Of a stretch of 64,000 nt of DNA, positions 55,167 through 64,000 are shown piece by piece; positions within the stretch are counted from its first letter, which is position 1, and each line of letters begins with the position of its first letter. Below the pieces are notes generated by a model that saw only the letters and a list, made by a program, of their open reading frames with translations, searched no databases and was not told the DNA's origin. The position numbers and the translations under genes are program-made. This stretch comes from Loripinus fragilis. Its lineage: Eukaryota; Mollusca; Bivalvia; Lucinida; Lucinidae. The stretch covers positions 5,899,701 through 5,963,700 of the forward strand of contig OZ026531.1 in NCBI GenBank assembly GCA_964019695.1, given 5' to 3'.

Positions 55167-56412
55167 GGCCACTGGCTGGATATGGTTTACCTCCCCCCCA
55201 GGGGAAATTTTGTAGACCATATTTTTCGTGTAGCCCAATGTCTTGCGAGGATTTTGCAGCATGTTAGCCCTCTGACAATGGCAGCGTTAAGCTGAAACAG
55301 CCTGTTACATACATTACCCTACAAAATATTTGATAATTAAAATTCCTTTTAAGACTTCAGAAAAGTGCATAAGAAAAGGTAAGATTTCCAAATTGGTTAT
55401 ATATTCTAAGTAAGCTATTACTGGGTTACAAATATATACCATTAAAAGCAAATATAGTCACCCCCAATGTAGTCTATGTTACATTTTAACATTGAACCCC
55501 CTTTTAAATGACAAATGAGTCTAATTTAGTTTGTTTTCAATTTTATTGAAACCAGTTTGTGTTCAATAATTTGGTATTATATCAAAGAACTTTTATTTAC
55601 CACTCCAAAACTGCAAGCATTATGTTTCTATTATAAATACTTTTTGAGTTATTAGATGTTGAACATGGTAGCCCCATATTACACAAAAATGTCAAATGAA
55701 ATTCTCTAGGCCTTGCGCTGGCTATAGACCCCCTCTACCCCAGGGGGAATTTGCTACACTATGATTTCCTGATACAACATTATATAAGCCTCAAAATAAA
55801 ATATGTTAGCCCTCTGAGAGTGGCAGCATTTGCGTGTAACATTACGTTATGTACGTTACTTGCAAAATATCATTTATTTTCTAGGCCACTGGCTAGATAT
55901 GGTTTACCTCCCTCCCACAGGGGGAATATTGTAGACTATTCTTTTCATAAAGCCCACTGTCTTACAAGAATTTTGCAATATGTTAGCGCTCTGGCAATGG
56001 CAGCGTTTATCTGTAACAGCATGCTATATACGTTACCCCTCAATACTTCTGATAATTCAATTAAATTTTAAGACTTCAGAAAAGTGCAAAAAGTAAAGTT
56101 TAATTTCCAAATTAATTATATCATCAAAGTCAGCTATTACTGCCCCACATAAATGGAAAATTGAAAACAAATATGGCCGCCCCCAGTGTAACCTACATTA
56201 CATTTTTTTCATTAAACCCTATATTTATGATAAATGAATCAAACATAGTCTCTCCTATATTTTTTCGAAATGAAAATATGGTTATAAATTTAATATAATA
56301 GTTAAGGTCGTTCATTTACCTTTTAACAGCTGCAAACATTATGTTTCTATCTTATATACTTTTTGAGGTATTGAATATTGAACATAGTAACCCCATAGCG
56401 GAAAATGTCTCA
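55167..56412. repeat. Direct repeats at the left end of the transposon
   Basis: Copies of the terminal sequence at 55167, 55708 and 55884. Units at 55167-55707 and 55884-56412 also share downstream sequence (GTTAGC.CTCTG.CAATGGCAG, ATTATGTTTCTAT, ACTTTTTGAG). The 716-bp offset and intervening 176-bp unit indicate a tandem duplication or nested insertions of the left terminus. No such repetition exists at the right end. Confidence 0.7.
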
Positions 56413-56561
56413 TGTATTTTTGGTGCTCCTTTGCCGGGGAAATTATTCAATACACCCTTCTGGTTTTCTATACAGCTTATTAATCCACATCAGATTCATC
56501 TTGATATACTTCATCAACCATATTTGTCATCTCAAAATCCTCCTCCTCCTCCTCTTCATCA

Positions 56562-57776
56562 CTATCCTGATCTGCACAAAATGTCGATTAGTTGTTCAGG
56601 GATGACTAAGTTTCCCTTCACCCAGTCATGATCAATTTCTTCCCCACTAATTTTCCACCCACTTTTGTCCAGATCTGGGAGGCATGGCTTGTTTACATGG
56701 GAGTTTATCCATACAAAGACTTGATAATTCACTCTGTGTATGTGCATTTCAAGGGCAGAACGGCAGGGTGGTAGTAAGCTCATGTCCATGCCATTTGAAA
56801 TGTTAAGTGTATTTGTATGGCTTTGGTACTTTTTAAGAAACATGTCATACGGCAATTTGTTCACATTTGTGTAAGTTGCACCACCATAAATAGCACATGT
56901 GAGGGCTTCCATGTCACTAAAAAGTGCCTCAGAGCAGTTTTTCTCTTGTCCTACCCTTCTTAGAATTTGTATGAATTGGGGGCTTTTCTCTATTTGTTTT
57001 ATAGGGACAAGCTTTCCGCGACAGACAAAGGCACTGGTAGTGTCACATCCTGTAAAACAGTGTATGGCTGGTAAGACTGTGCAGATTTTGTCCCCTATAT
57101 TCTGAACGATGTTGTTGATATTCAGAAGGCGTCTTTTGTTGCCCACACCAGTGTCAAACAAAACTGTTAAGTGTATATCTTTGCAATATCGTGCAAGCAG
57201 TACTAACACATCTGTGTCGGGTGACCTTACAATTATAGTACTTTCATCAGGCGGTGATGTTCTGATATCAAGGCAGTGTAGTATAATCCTTGTATCTGCT
57301 TCCTCCTGAGAAGAAAATAAAGTTTCTTCTGGATATTTTGATACAGTCTTGCCATCTTCACAGGTAAGACGGAACACCTCTTCACCAATGACAAAGTATA
57401 GGTTTCTATTTACAAGTCTAGTAGCATACTTATCAGTTGTCCATTGGTCCAGAAGCAGGCTAATGAGTTGTGTCTTGTTTTTGTCATTGCTCATAAAGCT
57501 CTTCCAGTCATTTGGCGTCTTACTCTTTGCACCAGGCAACAGATGTGTTGGTGCTGTGCCTCTGCGTGAACGTTCGTAAGACTTTATAGATAGCTGCTTA
57601 TATGTATCAGTGACAAAATCAACACGCTCTGCCATTGGTAACTGGTTGAAAACAGACTCTGCTAGCTCCTCGAAGGTGCCAGGAATAGCTGTAAAGCTCT
57701 GTAGTATGGCATTACGATCAATGACATGTACTGCATTAGAAGGCCGATCGATTGTTGGTTCAATGTTTGATTCCAA
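56562..57776 (-). CDS. Transposon ORF 3, ~404 aa, XPG/FEN-like nuclease-type C-terminal part
   Basis: In the same frame as ORF 2 and separated from it only by a TAG; the first codon shown is TTG, so it has no start of its own. Counting from 57776, EEADTR (159-163 region), SPDTDVLVL (185-193) and FTGCDTTSAF (241-250) form an ordered set of acidic motifs. The spacing resembles the XPG-I/FEN1 metal-dependent nuclease fold (E.AD, S.D.D, then G.D). ALTCAIYGG and LPYDMFLKKY follow, as in the rest of this family. Nuclease activity is inferred from motifs only. The tail is short and ends just before the left repeats. Confidence 0.65.
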   Translation of the reverse strand: MESNIEPTIDRPSNAVHVIDRNAILQSFTAIPGTFEELAESVFNQLPMAERVDFVTDTYKQLSIKSYERSRRGTAPTHLLPGAKSKTPNDWKSFMSNDKNKTQLISLLLDQWTTDKYATRLVNRNLYFVIGEEVFRLTCEDGKTVSKYPEETLFSSQEEADTRIILHCLDIRTSPPDESTIIVRSPDTDVLVLLARYCKDIHLTVLFDTGVGNKRRLLNINNIVQNIGDKICTVLPAIHCFTGCDTTSAFVCRGKLVPIKQIEKSPQFIQILRRVGQEKNCSEALFSDMEALTCAIYGGATYTNVNKLPYDMFLKKYQSHTNTLNISNGMDMSLLPPCRSALEMHIHRVNYQVFVWINSHVNKPCLPDLDKSGWKISGEEIDHDWVKGNLVIPEQLIDILCRSG

Positions 57777-57794
57777 GAAATGCAGAAGGTTTGA

Positions 57795-58817
57795 CTAGTC
57801 AGTTTTGGTGGGCATGCCATCAGCAGTTGCCAGCGACCATGGAACAGGTCCCAGAGGAAACGACAACGTCAACTCGAGGTCAACATTAAGTTCAATTGAA
57901 AGAAGGACAAGCTGACCAAAAACGTTTCTTTTAGCTCTGATCTGGCTGTACTTGTTTTGTGAGCTGGTCAATTTCTTTTTGACCTCAATAGCGGCAAAAG
58001 TCTTCAGCTTGTTGCGCTTGATCGGATTGTGAAAGCCAACAGACTTATCAACTAAACGTGTGCTGATGAAGTCTTCCATAGCCTTCCTGCCAATGTCTTG
58101 AGCCTCAATCAGATCCTTAGCTATGTCAGGCTTGGCAGGTACACCCGAAGACAAACAGTAGAGTTCATTGTCTTCGACACTAGAACTAAAAGGGTTGGTG
58201 AAACCAGAAGTCGCTTCAAGTACTCGTTTCACATCATGTTCACTACTTTGCATCTGAGCAGGTCGCAAGTCTTTGTGACTGGATATTTCGTCAGAACTCA
58301 TTTCAGTGCGTTGAAGGGTTGCTTCAACATATTTAGCTCTGATGTGTGGAGTAATACACCATCTGTAGTATGCAGCATAGTTCCTGCTGAAGCCTATAAT
58401 GCCTCCTTGTGACTTGGCATGACGATTTATTGTTTGCTCGATAGTTATATCAACAGCATTTCTTGAGAAAGGAACTGATGACCGTGACACACTAAACCCA
58501 TTTTGTTCCAAGAGTTCTTTGCATCCAGGGTGTATTTCAGGTAAATTCAAAAATGTAATCAGATACACAGGTATATTGCGTGCGTAGTTTGTATGATGGT
58601 ACGCAAAATACATAGGGCACAAGGCATACAGAGCTGCAATATGCAATTCTAGGTTATTTTCCTTTGTAGCTCTGATCAGTGTCAAGACCATCTGAATGAT
58701 TTCCATATACCTTGCCCAGAACTGAGCAGTTTTGCCATGACTGCCTTTCAGAACCTCTGATCTGAATGCATGGTACTTTTCAAAATATTTTTTGAAGTCT
58801 TCAGATTGTTCTACCAT
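57795..58817 (-). CDS. Transposon ORF 2, 340 aa, middle part of the same protein
   Basis: Residues 30-90 (TAQFWARYMEI, LHIAALYALCPMYFAYHHTN, YARNIPVYL) and 121-153 (IEQTINRHAKSQGGIIGF, YYRW) follow the order known for this uncharacterised family (fW..Y, lH...l, dh.NYarw.pvYl, iEQ..Nr..K..GGi.g, rW). ORF 2 ends at a single TAG at 57795. After it the same frame stays open through ORF 3, so the TAG is best read as one nonsense mutation. Function within transposition is unknown. I would expect it to be part of the transposase. Confidence 0.7.
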   Translation of the reverse strand: MVEQSEDFKKYFEKYHAFRSEVLKGSHGKTAQFWARYMEIIQMVLTLIRATKENNLELHIAALYALCPMYFAYHHTNYARNIPVYLITFLNLPEIHPGCKELLEQNGFSVSRSSVPFSRNAVDITIEQTINRHAKSQGGIIGFSRNYAAYYRWCITPHIRAKYVEATLQRTEMSSDEISSHKDLRPAQMQSSEHDVKRVLEATSGFTNPFSSSVEDNELYCLSSGVPAKPDIAKDLIEAQDIGRKAMEDFISTRLVDKSVGFHNPIKRNKLKTFAAIEVKKKLTSSQNKYSQIRAKRNVFGQLVLLSIELNVDLELTLSFPLGPVPWSLATADGMPTKTD

Positions 58818-60169
58818 GTCCAGTGCCTCTTTAGATGGATTGCTATAAGATCTCTAAGAAAACTGAATGTCTCATTTGACACACAATCCTCACGCGAGTG
58901 CCCCTCTTCCAACCGTGTTTGAATATCTTTAAATGAGTACTCTACTTTACTTGTCTGAACATCAAAAGTAGGGTCGACCTTTGCCTTAGCATAACAGGGT
59001 CTTATCTGAACCTCAATGGGCGTTACAGATCTGTCCCGTGATCTTGGAGTCGTGTCTGCTTCAGCCACAGCTGTAGTTATTTCTGGGGCACTAATCCCTT
59101 GTATAACAATTCCATGTGTCGAATGTGTCGTTCCAGACCCTGGTGGTGTTTCCTTGTCGACATCAAAATTATCATAGCACAAATGAATGACAGCGTTATT
59201 GTCCCTAGAGATATTTCTGGGTAAAACTGATTCTGATGATGTTACAGATTTACACATGGCTGTTTCCAGCTCCAGAGTTCTGGAATACGACTGCCCATGA
59301 CCATAACGATTTAAAATCGTTATAACCTCAGGGCTGCCTGTTAGATGCCATACAGCCATTGGTAGTGTAACATGTTTTGGCATTACCCAGTCGCCATTTG
59401 TTGTGGCATAGCAGAGGTCTTCAACAAAAGACAGTGCATAACGCGGAGTTTTCAAGCTTGCATGTTTAACAGGCTTCCCAGTAATGACAAAGATAAGGAA
59501 TGTCAATAAAATCTCTGGAGGTCGTCTCTCAACTGAAAGTAACCAGGCAGCAGAGGGGGGCCAAGGCATAGGTTCACTCTCTATTTTGCCTTCCATGATA
59601 TGGCGTCTTATGATAGCTGCACTTTCTATGAGGCGCTTCTCATCTGAGTCTGCCAATTCAAATGCAGCCTCAACAGCCTCTCCTTCTACATCTGCAGCAT
59701 ATACTAGTTCTGCTTTCTTACGAGGTTGCCAGAAAGCCAGCCTCTTTCCAAAATGCTTACAAAGTTTGTCATTCAACTTATAAGTTTTGTAATTGTCATT
59801 GTAGAATTTTGGATAGTTTTCTAACATGTATGTTAGATATCTTTCTCGAATCATGGACAATCTTTCTATGTTACCGCCAAATATTATATGCTCTTCTATG
59901 TACTTACTGATGTATTTAAATGCAGCATTATGCGCTGATTGTGACTGTGATGATTCACTATCTGTGTGTGTAACGTGCCTTTTGCCGATATCTTGAGTGT
60001 AATTTCTTCGGCAATAGTTGTGATACCATGCCTCTCTGGCTTGCAAGTCCTGCCCGCGTACTTTGCAAAGTATTTTCTCATCACCCTTTGTCTCAGCAGC
60101 AGTTTTGATAGATTCTTCCGCTGTTGGGGTAACACATCTGACCACTCTCAGAAGGCTAACATGTTTCAT
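58811..60169 (-). CDS. Transposon ORF 1, 452 aa, N-terminal part of a large conserved transposon protein
   Basis: Starts at an ATG just inside the right TIR, with an in-frame TAG two codons upstream, so no longer start is possible without splicing. Residues 41-57 (DLQAREAWYHNYCRRNY) match a motif I know from a large family of uncharacterised invertebrate and fish proteins, where a Cys/His cluster suggests metal binding. Near the C-terminus are PEITTAVAEAD and a TRLEEGHSREDC segment. It stops at TAG (58811) in an ATGGTAG overlap with ORF 2, which lies in another frame. Either a frameshift has split one gene, or the overlap is used for re-initiation. Confidence 0.7.
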   Translation of the reverse strand: MKHVSLLRVVRCVTPTAEESIKTAAETKGDEKILCKVRGQDLQAREAWYHNYCRRNYTQDIGKRHVTHTDSESSQSQSAHNAAFKYISKYIEEHIIFGGNIERLSMIRERYLTYMLENYPKFYNDNYKTYKLNDKLCKHFGKRLAFWQPRKKAELVYAADVEGEAVEAAFELADSDEKRLIESAAIIRRHIMEGKIESEPMPWPPSAAWLLSVERRPPEILLTFLIFVITGKPVKHASLKTPRYALSFVEDLCYATTNGDWVMPKHVTLPMAVWHLTGSPEVITILNRYGHGQSYSRTLELETAMCKSVTSSESVLPRNISRDNNAVIHLCYDNFDVDKETPPGSGTTHSTHGIVIQGISAPEITTAVAEADTTPRSRDRSVTPIEVQIRPCYAKAKVDPTFDVQTSKVEYSFKDIQTRLEEGHSREDCVSNETFSFLRDLIAIHLKRHWTW

Positions 60170-60365
60170 TTTGTGGCTAATATAATGTAGTATCAGAAAA
60201 TCATAGTGTACAAAATTCCCCCTTGGGGGGGGGAAGGAGGTCTATAGCCAGCTCAAGGCCTATAGGTATTCTCACGGCAACGCCCATTTAGTTCTCACAT
60301 AACTTTTATCATTCAACTTATACAATGCCTGTATTCACCATAAATTATGTTATCGGTTTTTTCAG

Positions 60366-60476
60366 TTTTATGATGCTTGGAAGTCCTTGTGCGATTGGCT
60401 TGACAGCAGTTCCGACATGTTGGCCAAATTCGTCAATCCAAGTTACGCCTCCAAACAGGATATTGAGGATTTAAAG
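60366..60476 (+). CDS. MACF1-like: Spectraplakin exon 16 of window (spectrin repeat)
   Basis: Acceptor TCGGTTTTTTCAG and donor AAG|GTTAGT. The 111 bases (37 codons, phase 0) start FYDAWKSLCDWLDSSSDMLA, then the linker (NPSYASKQDIEDLK). It continues directly from exon 15 as in MACF1/dystonin, where the equivalent helix A reads F.EAW..L.DWLE. This is the last exon I can support. The following exon (helix B) must lie beyond 64000. Confidence 0.9.
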
Positions 60477-60585
60477 GTTAGTTTCTTATCTTGTACAGCT
60501 TTCAAATACTCTTTTTATACTCTTGTATCTTAACAATTAATGCCTATTGGGATCTCTCTTGCTTAGCCATTTCATCAGTGATGAT

Positions 60586-60785
60586 CACATGGAAGAAACT
60601 GACAGAGAGAGACTGCCCTGAGTGGAAGCTCACGACAGTTGAACCTCAAAAAAGGAGCACCTGGAGATCAGGTGTGAGATCTGCTATATGTGCAGCTAGC
60701 CTGGAAAAGGGCCCACTGATGTGGATGATGCCCCTGCACCTGCACGTTAATCAAAAATCCCATTATGATGATGATGATGATCTTC
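60586..60785 (+). mobile_element. LINE 3' end fragment
   Basis: CATGGAAGAAACTGACAGAG through TGGATGATGCCCCTGCAC, then the (GAT)n tail, match the last 200 bases of the LINE at 49630-50823. This very short 5'-truncated insertion lies 110 bases after the exon 16 donor. Confidence 0.85.
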
Positions 60786-60836
60786 ATGGGTAGAATAGCA
60801 TCATAATATGGAATGACCAAAGATCTTATAACATCC

Positions 60837-61235
60837 AGGCCTTTAGTTAAGAATGCATACCAAAAAAATCACTTTTCTTATTTCCCAACAAGGGGAGCGC
60901 AGTGGCTCAGTGGTAGAGTGCTTGACTCGAGACCGAGGGGCCGAAGGTTCGAGTCTCACCGGCATCACTGCGTTGTGATCCTTGAGCAAGACACATTTAT
61001 CCTAGCTTAGTACTGGTCAACCCAGGAATCCCAGTCCCTGTTTAACTGAAAGATTGTTGATTGGACATAAAGAATCAAATTAAACAAATTATTTCCCAAC
61101 CAAAACATATGTTGTGGGTACTCAAAAGAACCGTCTCAATGAGATGGTTTTTTTGAGTACCCAAAACATATGTTAAAACTGATGGATAAGAAAATATTTA
61201 CAATTTTATGCTCAAAAATTTTGTTTATCATATGA
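60837..61235. mobile_element. Palindromic MITE (family A), interrupted by a SINE
   Basis: AGGCCTTTAGTTAAGAATGC at the left, then a SINE, then ACCAAAACATATGTTGTGGG, the core AAAAGAACCGTCTCAATGAG and the right arm TTTATGCTCAAAAATTTTG. Confidence 0.75.
60893..61088 (+). mobile_element. tRNA-derived SINE with target-site duplication
   Basis: GGGAGCGCAGTGGCTCAGTG, A-box TGGCTCAGTGGTAGAG, B-box GGTTCGAGTCTC, body TTAGTACTGGTCAACCCAGG and tail AATCAAATTAAACAAA. TTATTTCCCAAC occurs on both sides, inside the family A MITE. Confidence 0.9.
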
Positions 61236-61249
61236 CATTACTGTTATTC

Positions 61250-61620
61250 AGTGGATAACGTCATGTCATAAATAGTGTTATGACCACAGGTTACATAACA
61301 TTTTCGGCGGGAAAAAGTAATGTCATGCCGACGTCCCTTACAAACTTTGAAGGCAATAAATCGCATTTTGAAGGTCATATGATAAACAGAATCTACACGA
61401 GTGATCATTTCATTTGAAATTTATTAAACTCACCAAAGGCTCGTTTAATAAATTTCATATGAAATGATCACTCTTGTAAGATCCTCTATTCATCTAATCT
61501 TATGAACAACAGAATCACACCCTTAAAGCGGAAAGTAGCCACAGCCACTGGGAGGCAGGGGGCTTTATAAAGAGGATCTTACATGAGTGCTCCAGTATTT
61601 GATTCTACTTTATATAGGCT
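61250..61620. mobile_element. Fold-back element (family C)
   Basis: Inverted pair GATCATTTCATTTGAAATTT ATTAAAC and GTTTAATAAATTTCATATGA. Outer arms contain GTCATATGATAAACAGAATC and AGATCCTCTATTCATC. Related to 1283-1690. Confidence 0.55.
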
Positions 61621-62008
61621 ACAGACTGAGCTGAAATTTCCCTCTAAAAATCGACGTCGTTTTACTCAAAGGTATAACATGACGAAAATTATATTTTCTT
61701 AACGGACAATATGTGCCCTCTTCAATTCTGCCGTTGAAGAGTTAAAAACTTTGTGCAAACGATTGGTGGAGGCTCAAGTATACTAAACAAAAAAGAAATG
61801 CTTCTTGAGAAATATTTTCACTCTTGCACATAGAACACTCTGCATGTTGCATACTTGTTTATGTTATAAGCATAATTATTACCAATCATACATATTAGCA
61901 TGCTCAAGCATACTTTGAAGAACTATACTTACCAAAATTATGAACGCTGCATTTTCTAATTGAATGTGCTGTGCGCATAGTACACTGCATTTTGCCATTT
62001 TTGAATTT

Positions 62009-62142
62009 GTTAGTTTTGTTTGTTTGATTTGATTCTTTACGTCCCATCAACAATCTTTCAGTAAAACAGGGACAGGTCTTCCTGGGTTGAACCAGTACTA
62101 AGCTAGGATAAATGTGTCTTGCTCAAGGACCACAACACAGTG
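62009..62142 (-). mobile_element. tRNA-derived SINE, 5'-truncated, reverse orientation
   Basis: Reading the minus strand: CACTGTGTTGTGGTCC-like start, TTGAGCAAGACACATTTATC, TTAGTACTGGTTCAACCCAG, GGGACGTAAAGAATCAAATC and AAACAAACAAAAC tail. The tRNA-related head is missing. Positions 61621-62008 show nothing else. Confidence 0.75.
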
Positions 62143-62599
62143 TCCCCATGAATTTGATAGGTTCATATTAATATCATGTAATAATTTTAGTGGAAAAAGT
62201 CTAATTACACTCACTTGACTTACCAATAGCTGAAAAAGTAATGTATAGTATTTTTTGCATAGTATATAGCATATTTGGAGAATTGTATCCATGCCATTTT
62301 ACAGGACCTACTCTTTATCTAAATTGGTAAAATAACAGAAATATCCCTCTTGAATCAATTTCGCTTTACTTCAATGTATAACATTACAAAATTGTCATTT
62401 TATTTAAGAAACATGCCTATATTACACATTTCCTCCGCTGAATGGTTTGATACAATCTGCATGTGCTTGCTGAAGTCTGAAGTATGCTGAACAACACAAA
62501 TAATGCTTCTACTTTAAAATTTTGATTTTATGTGTGTCATTTTGTGAAGGTTTGGCAAATTATGTCAATGTTTTTGCGCTGTTTTTTTATAGTCTGGTA

Positions 62600-63345
62600 T
62601 ATTATAATCAGTCCCATCCGTCAGTCCATGCGTCTGTCTGTCGGTCCATCTGAACGTCTGTCAGCCGTTTAATTGCTTGAAACGCTAACTCCTCGATATA
62701 TTTGGCATATACTGTTCATATTTGGCACAGTAATTGATTCTTGTGTATAGATGACACCACAGTTTCCGATTATCGCTTTGACCTTGATTTCAAAGGTCAA
62801 GGTCAAATATACTTTACATTAGTTTATGGTTAGGTCAGCGTAAATTTCTCTCATTTTCCTCCGATGGTGTTAATATTTGGCACAATGGTATTTTATATTG
62901 TGTGAGTTTCAGGGCACCGATATGATCCTGGAGTCAAAGATCAAGGTCAAAGGGTGGTGTGATGCTATAGTGAACTATTCCACATTTTTAGGAAATTTTG
63001 GTTATCTCCCCTTCAAACTCTTCAAAATTTTGAGCTTTCAAATGGTCTAGTCAAGGTGTCATTCAAGTACATGTGGAGGGATTTTTTTTATATTTAATAT
63101 ACCTAAAACTTATTCTACCGCTTGTAAACCTCTCCTTTAGAATTTGGCCAAAGGTGTTCATATTTTGCACAATGATTGCCTATGGTTTCCATTTGCCAAT
63201 TTGACTGTGGGATGTAAGGTCAAGGACCAACTACTCTTACATCTTATGACGGACTTTATTCATATTTGACACAATGTGTGTCATGAGGTGTGTAGAGCAC
63301 AATGAACATGTGTTCTCATAATCAGATGGTATATTTTGACGCTAC
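62600..63345 (+). repeat. Dispersed repeat with GTCCGTC-type microsatellite start
   Basis: CCCATCCGTCAGTCCATGCG and GTCTGTCTGTCGGTCC open the block. Three diverged ~200-bp units with CATATTTGGCACA(A)TG, GACCTTGA..TCAAAGGTCAAG and TTAGTTTATGG-like pieces follow. The layout (microsatellite then core repeats) is like the Pearl-like element at 27570, but the core sequence differs. It is non-coding. Confidence 0.5.
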
Positions 63346-63350
63346 AGGGA

Positions 63351-64000
63351 GTTAATAATCTAAAAAAGGGACACAAGCAAATCAGAATTCAAAATTCAAA
63401 TAAAAGAAAACATGAATGTGATTATCCATTTTGGAAATTTGGTGTTGACACTTGGTGAGGATAATTTTATCTCTTGTGTTGGATATTTTGATCCAGGCAA
63501 ATTACAATTATTGATGGATTTGCTTAACCCAATGTTGTCTCCTGAACAGGATGGACAGACAAACACTGATACCCATTATGCCTGTAATTCCTGTGTTCGA
63601 CTGTAACGTGTCTAATTAATGTTTATTATATAAAAAGTAATAAAATGCAAGGAAAATATTTATTTAATATAATATAAATAATATAATATATATTTGAAAA
63701 AAGAATGTTTTCACACGAGAAAATGTGAAAATATATAAAAGGTTGTATTTTACATGTGAAAATATAGAGTATTATTTGATTACCTCTGTTTCACCGTTGA
63801 CTTTCCTCAACCCACTTCGGATTTTCAAACGCTATAAGCGGTTAAAAGCACAAAAAATGTGAATATTATTTGCTTAACTGCATCGTAGGGTGCCTTTTGG
63901 TAATAAAATTGTCAAGATATGCTGAATTTTTTACTTTCTTAACCCCCAGCTCCAAGGACAGTGGTCTCAGATTTGGAAGACCACACTGTTTTGCACTACT
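63351..64000. other. Intron 16, no gene seen
   Basis: AT-rich, with a TAATATAATATAAATAATAT stretch at 63665. A short frame at 63412-63606 has no splice sites or known motif and is probably chance. Confidence 0.4.

Larger units (their letters stand above)
55167..60264 (-). mobile_element. TIR-flanked DNA transposon with a broken large minus-strand gene (Academ-like candidate)
   Basis: At the right end (about 60186-60264) and at 55708-55790 lie inverted repeats of ~80 bases with shared TAGGCCTTG, GCTGGCTATAGACC, AGGGGGAATTT and ACACTATGATTT. The left side also has two related direct copies of this terminus at 55167 and 55884 (TAGGCCACTGGCT...ATATGG). Between the TIRs sit three adjoining minus-strand ORFs filling 56562-60169. 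The first begins ~95 bases inside the right end, a compact layout typical of DNA transposons. The XPG/FEN-like motif pattern in the last ORF suggests the Academ superfamily, which is known to encode such nucleases. That name is an inference. The target duplication is unclear (TA at both ends is possible). Confidence 0.75.
971..60476 (+). other. MACF1-like: Spectraplakin (MACF1/dystonin/Short stop-type) gene, internal part, 16 exons
   Basis: The exons listed separately join with compatible phases (only the junctions 1-2 and 5-6 split a codon) into 870 uninterrupted codons. The product is a chain of three-helix spectrin repeats, with recurring Trp in helix A (for example GWLDEM, SWLPASE, DWLNNTE) and RW or KW in helix C. 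Spectraplakins are giant cytoplasmic linkers with N-terminal actin-binding and C-terminal microtubule-binding modules joined by a spectrin rod. Only rod is present here. The assignment rests mainly on exons 15-16, whose LKYF..KQD...IKNLL...RW..ERGR...FYDAW pattern I recognise from MACF1/dystonin. Other spectrin-repeat giants (nesprin, dystrophin) fit less well. Actin-binding, plakin, EF-hand and GAR domains must lie outside the window. Confidence 0.85.

Noticed and set aside
63950..64000. Possible next spectraplakin exon after TTAACCCCCAG (LQGQWSQIW)
   Set aside because: The sequence does not resemble the expected helix B and the window ends before any donor.

Overview
The window looks like animal nuclear DNA, most likely from a bivalve mollusc. 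The evidence is AT-rich sequence, one plus-strand gene split into many short exons with GT-AG introns, several tRNA-derived SINE copies, many fold-back MITEs, and a bivalve Pearl-type element (microsatellite plus ~190-bp core repeats). The phylum is inferred from the repeat types and could not be checked by search. There is no bacterial or CRISPR content.

Host gene. Sixteen exons between 971 and 60476 (+) join in a consistent phase into 2,610 coding bases (870 codons). They encode consecutive spectrin repeats of a giant cytoskeletal linker. The exon at 54195-54401 (LKYFGRKQDTIYIKNLL, then RW and ERGR) and the next one (FYDAWKSLCDWLD) match what I know of the rod of spectraplakins (MACF1/dystonin/Short stop). 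Neither end of the gene is in the window.

Region by region. 1-5204: exons 1-3 among MITEs, hairpins and a minisatellite. 5205-23786: an 18.6-kb tandem array of about 173 units of 105 or 108 bp. Each unit copies the 3' splice acceptor plus the first 27-28 codons of exon 4, and only the last unit runs on into the complete exon (23787-23906). 23907-33930: exons 5-10, a decayed tandem copy of exon 8, and a 2.5-kb TIR element carrying the Pearl-like repeat. 33931-46673: a 12.7-kb intron of MITEs, foldbacks and minisatellites. 46674-54401: exons 11-15 with two LINE fragments. 54402-60365: an intron holding a 4.6-kb TIR-flanked element with three minus-strand ORFs (452, 340, 404 aa) that look like one transposon protein broken by a frame change and one stop codon. 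60366-64000: exon 16, then repeats.

Main point of interest. In the array, distinct variants in the first 19 codons are mostly synonymous, while those after codon 20 mostly change the amino acid. The boundary falls at a conserved GTGAAT, followed by a branch-point-like CTAAT and the acceptor. The units could therefore be in-frame 57-nt mini-exons separated by 48/51-nt mini-introns. This is a hypothesis that RNA data would settle. The alternative is a non-functional satellite born from an exon start.
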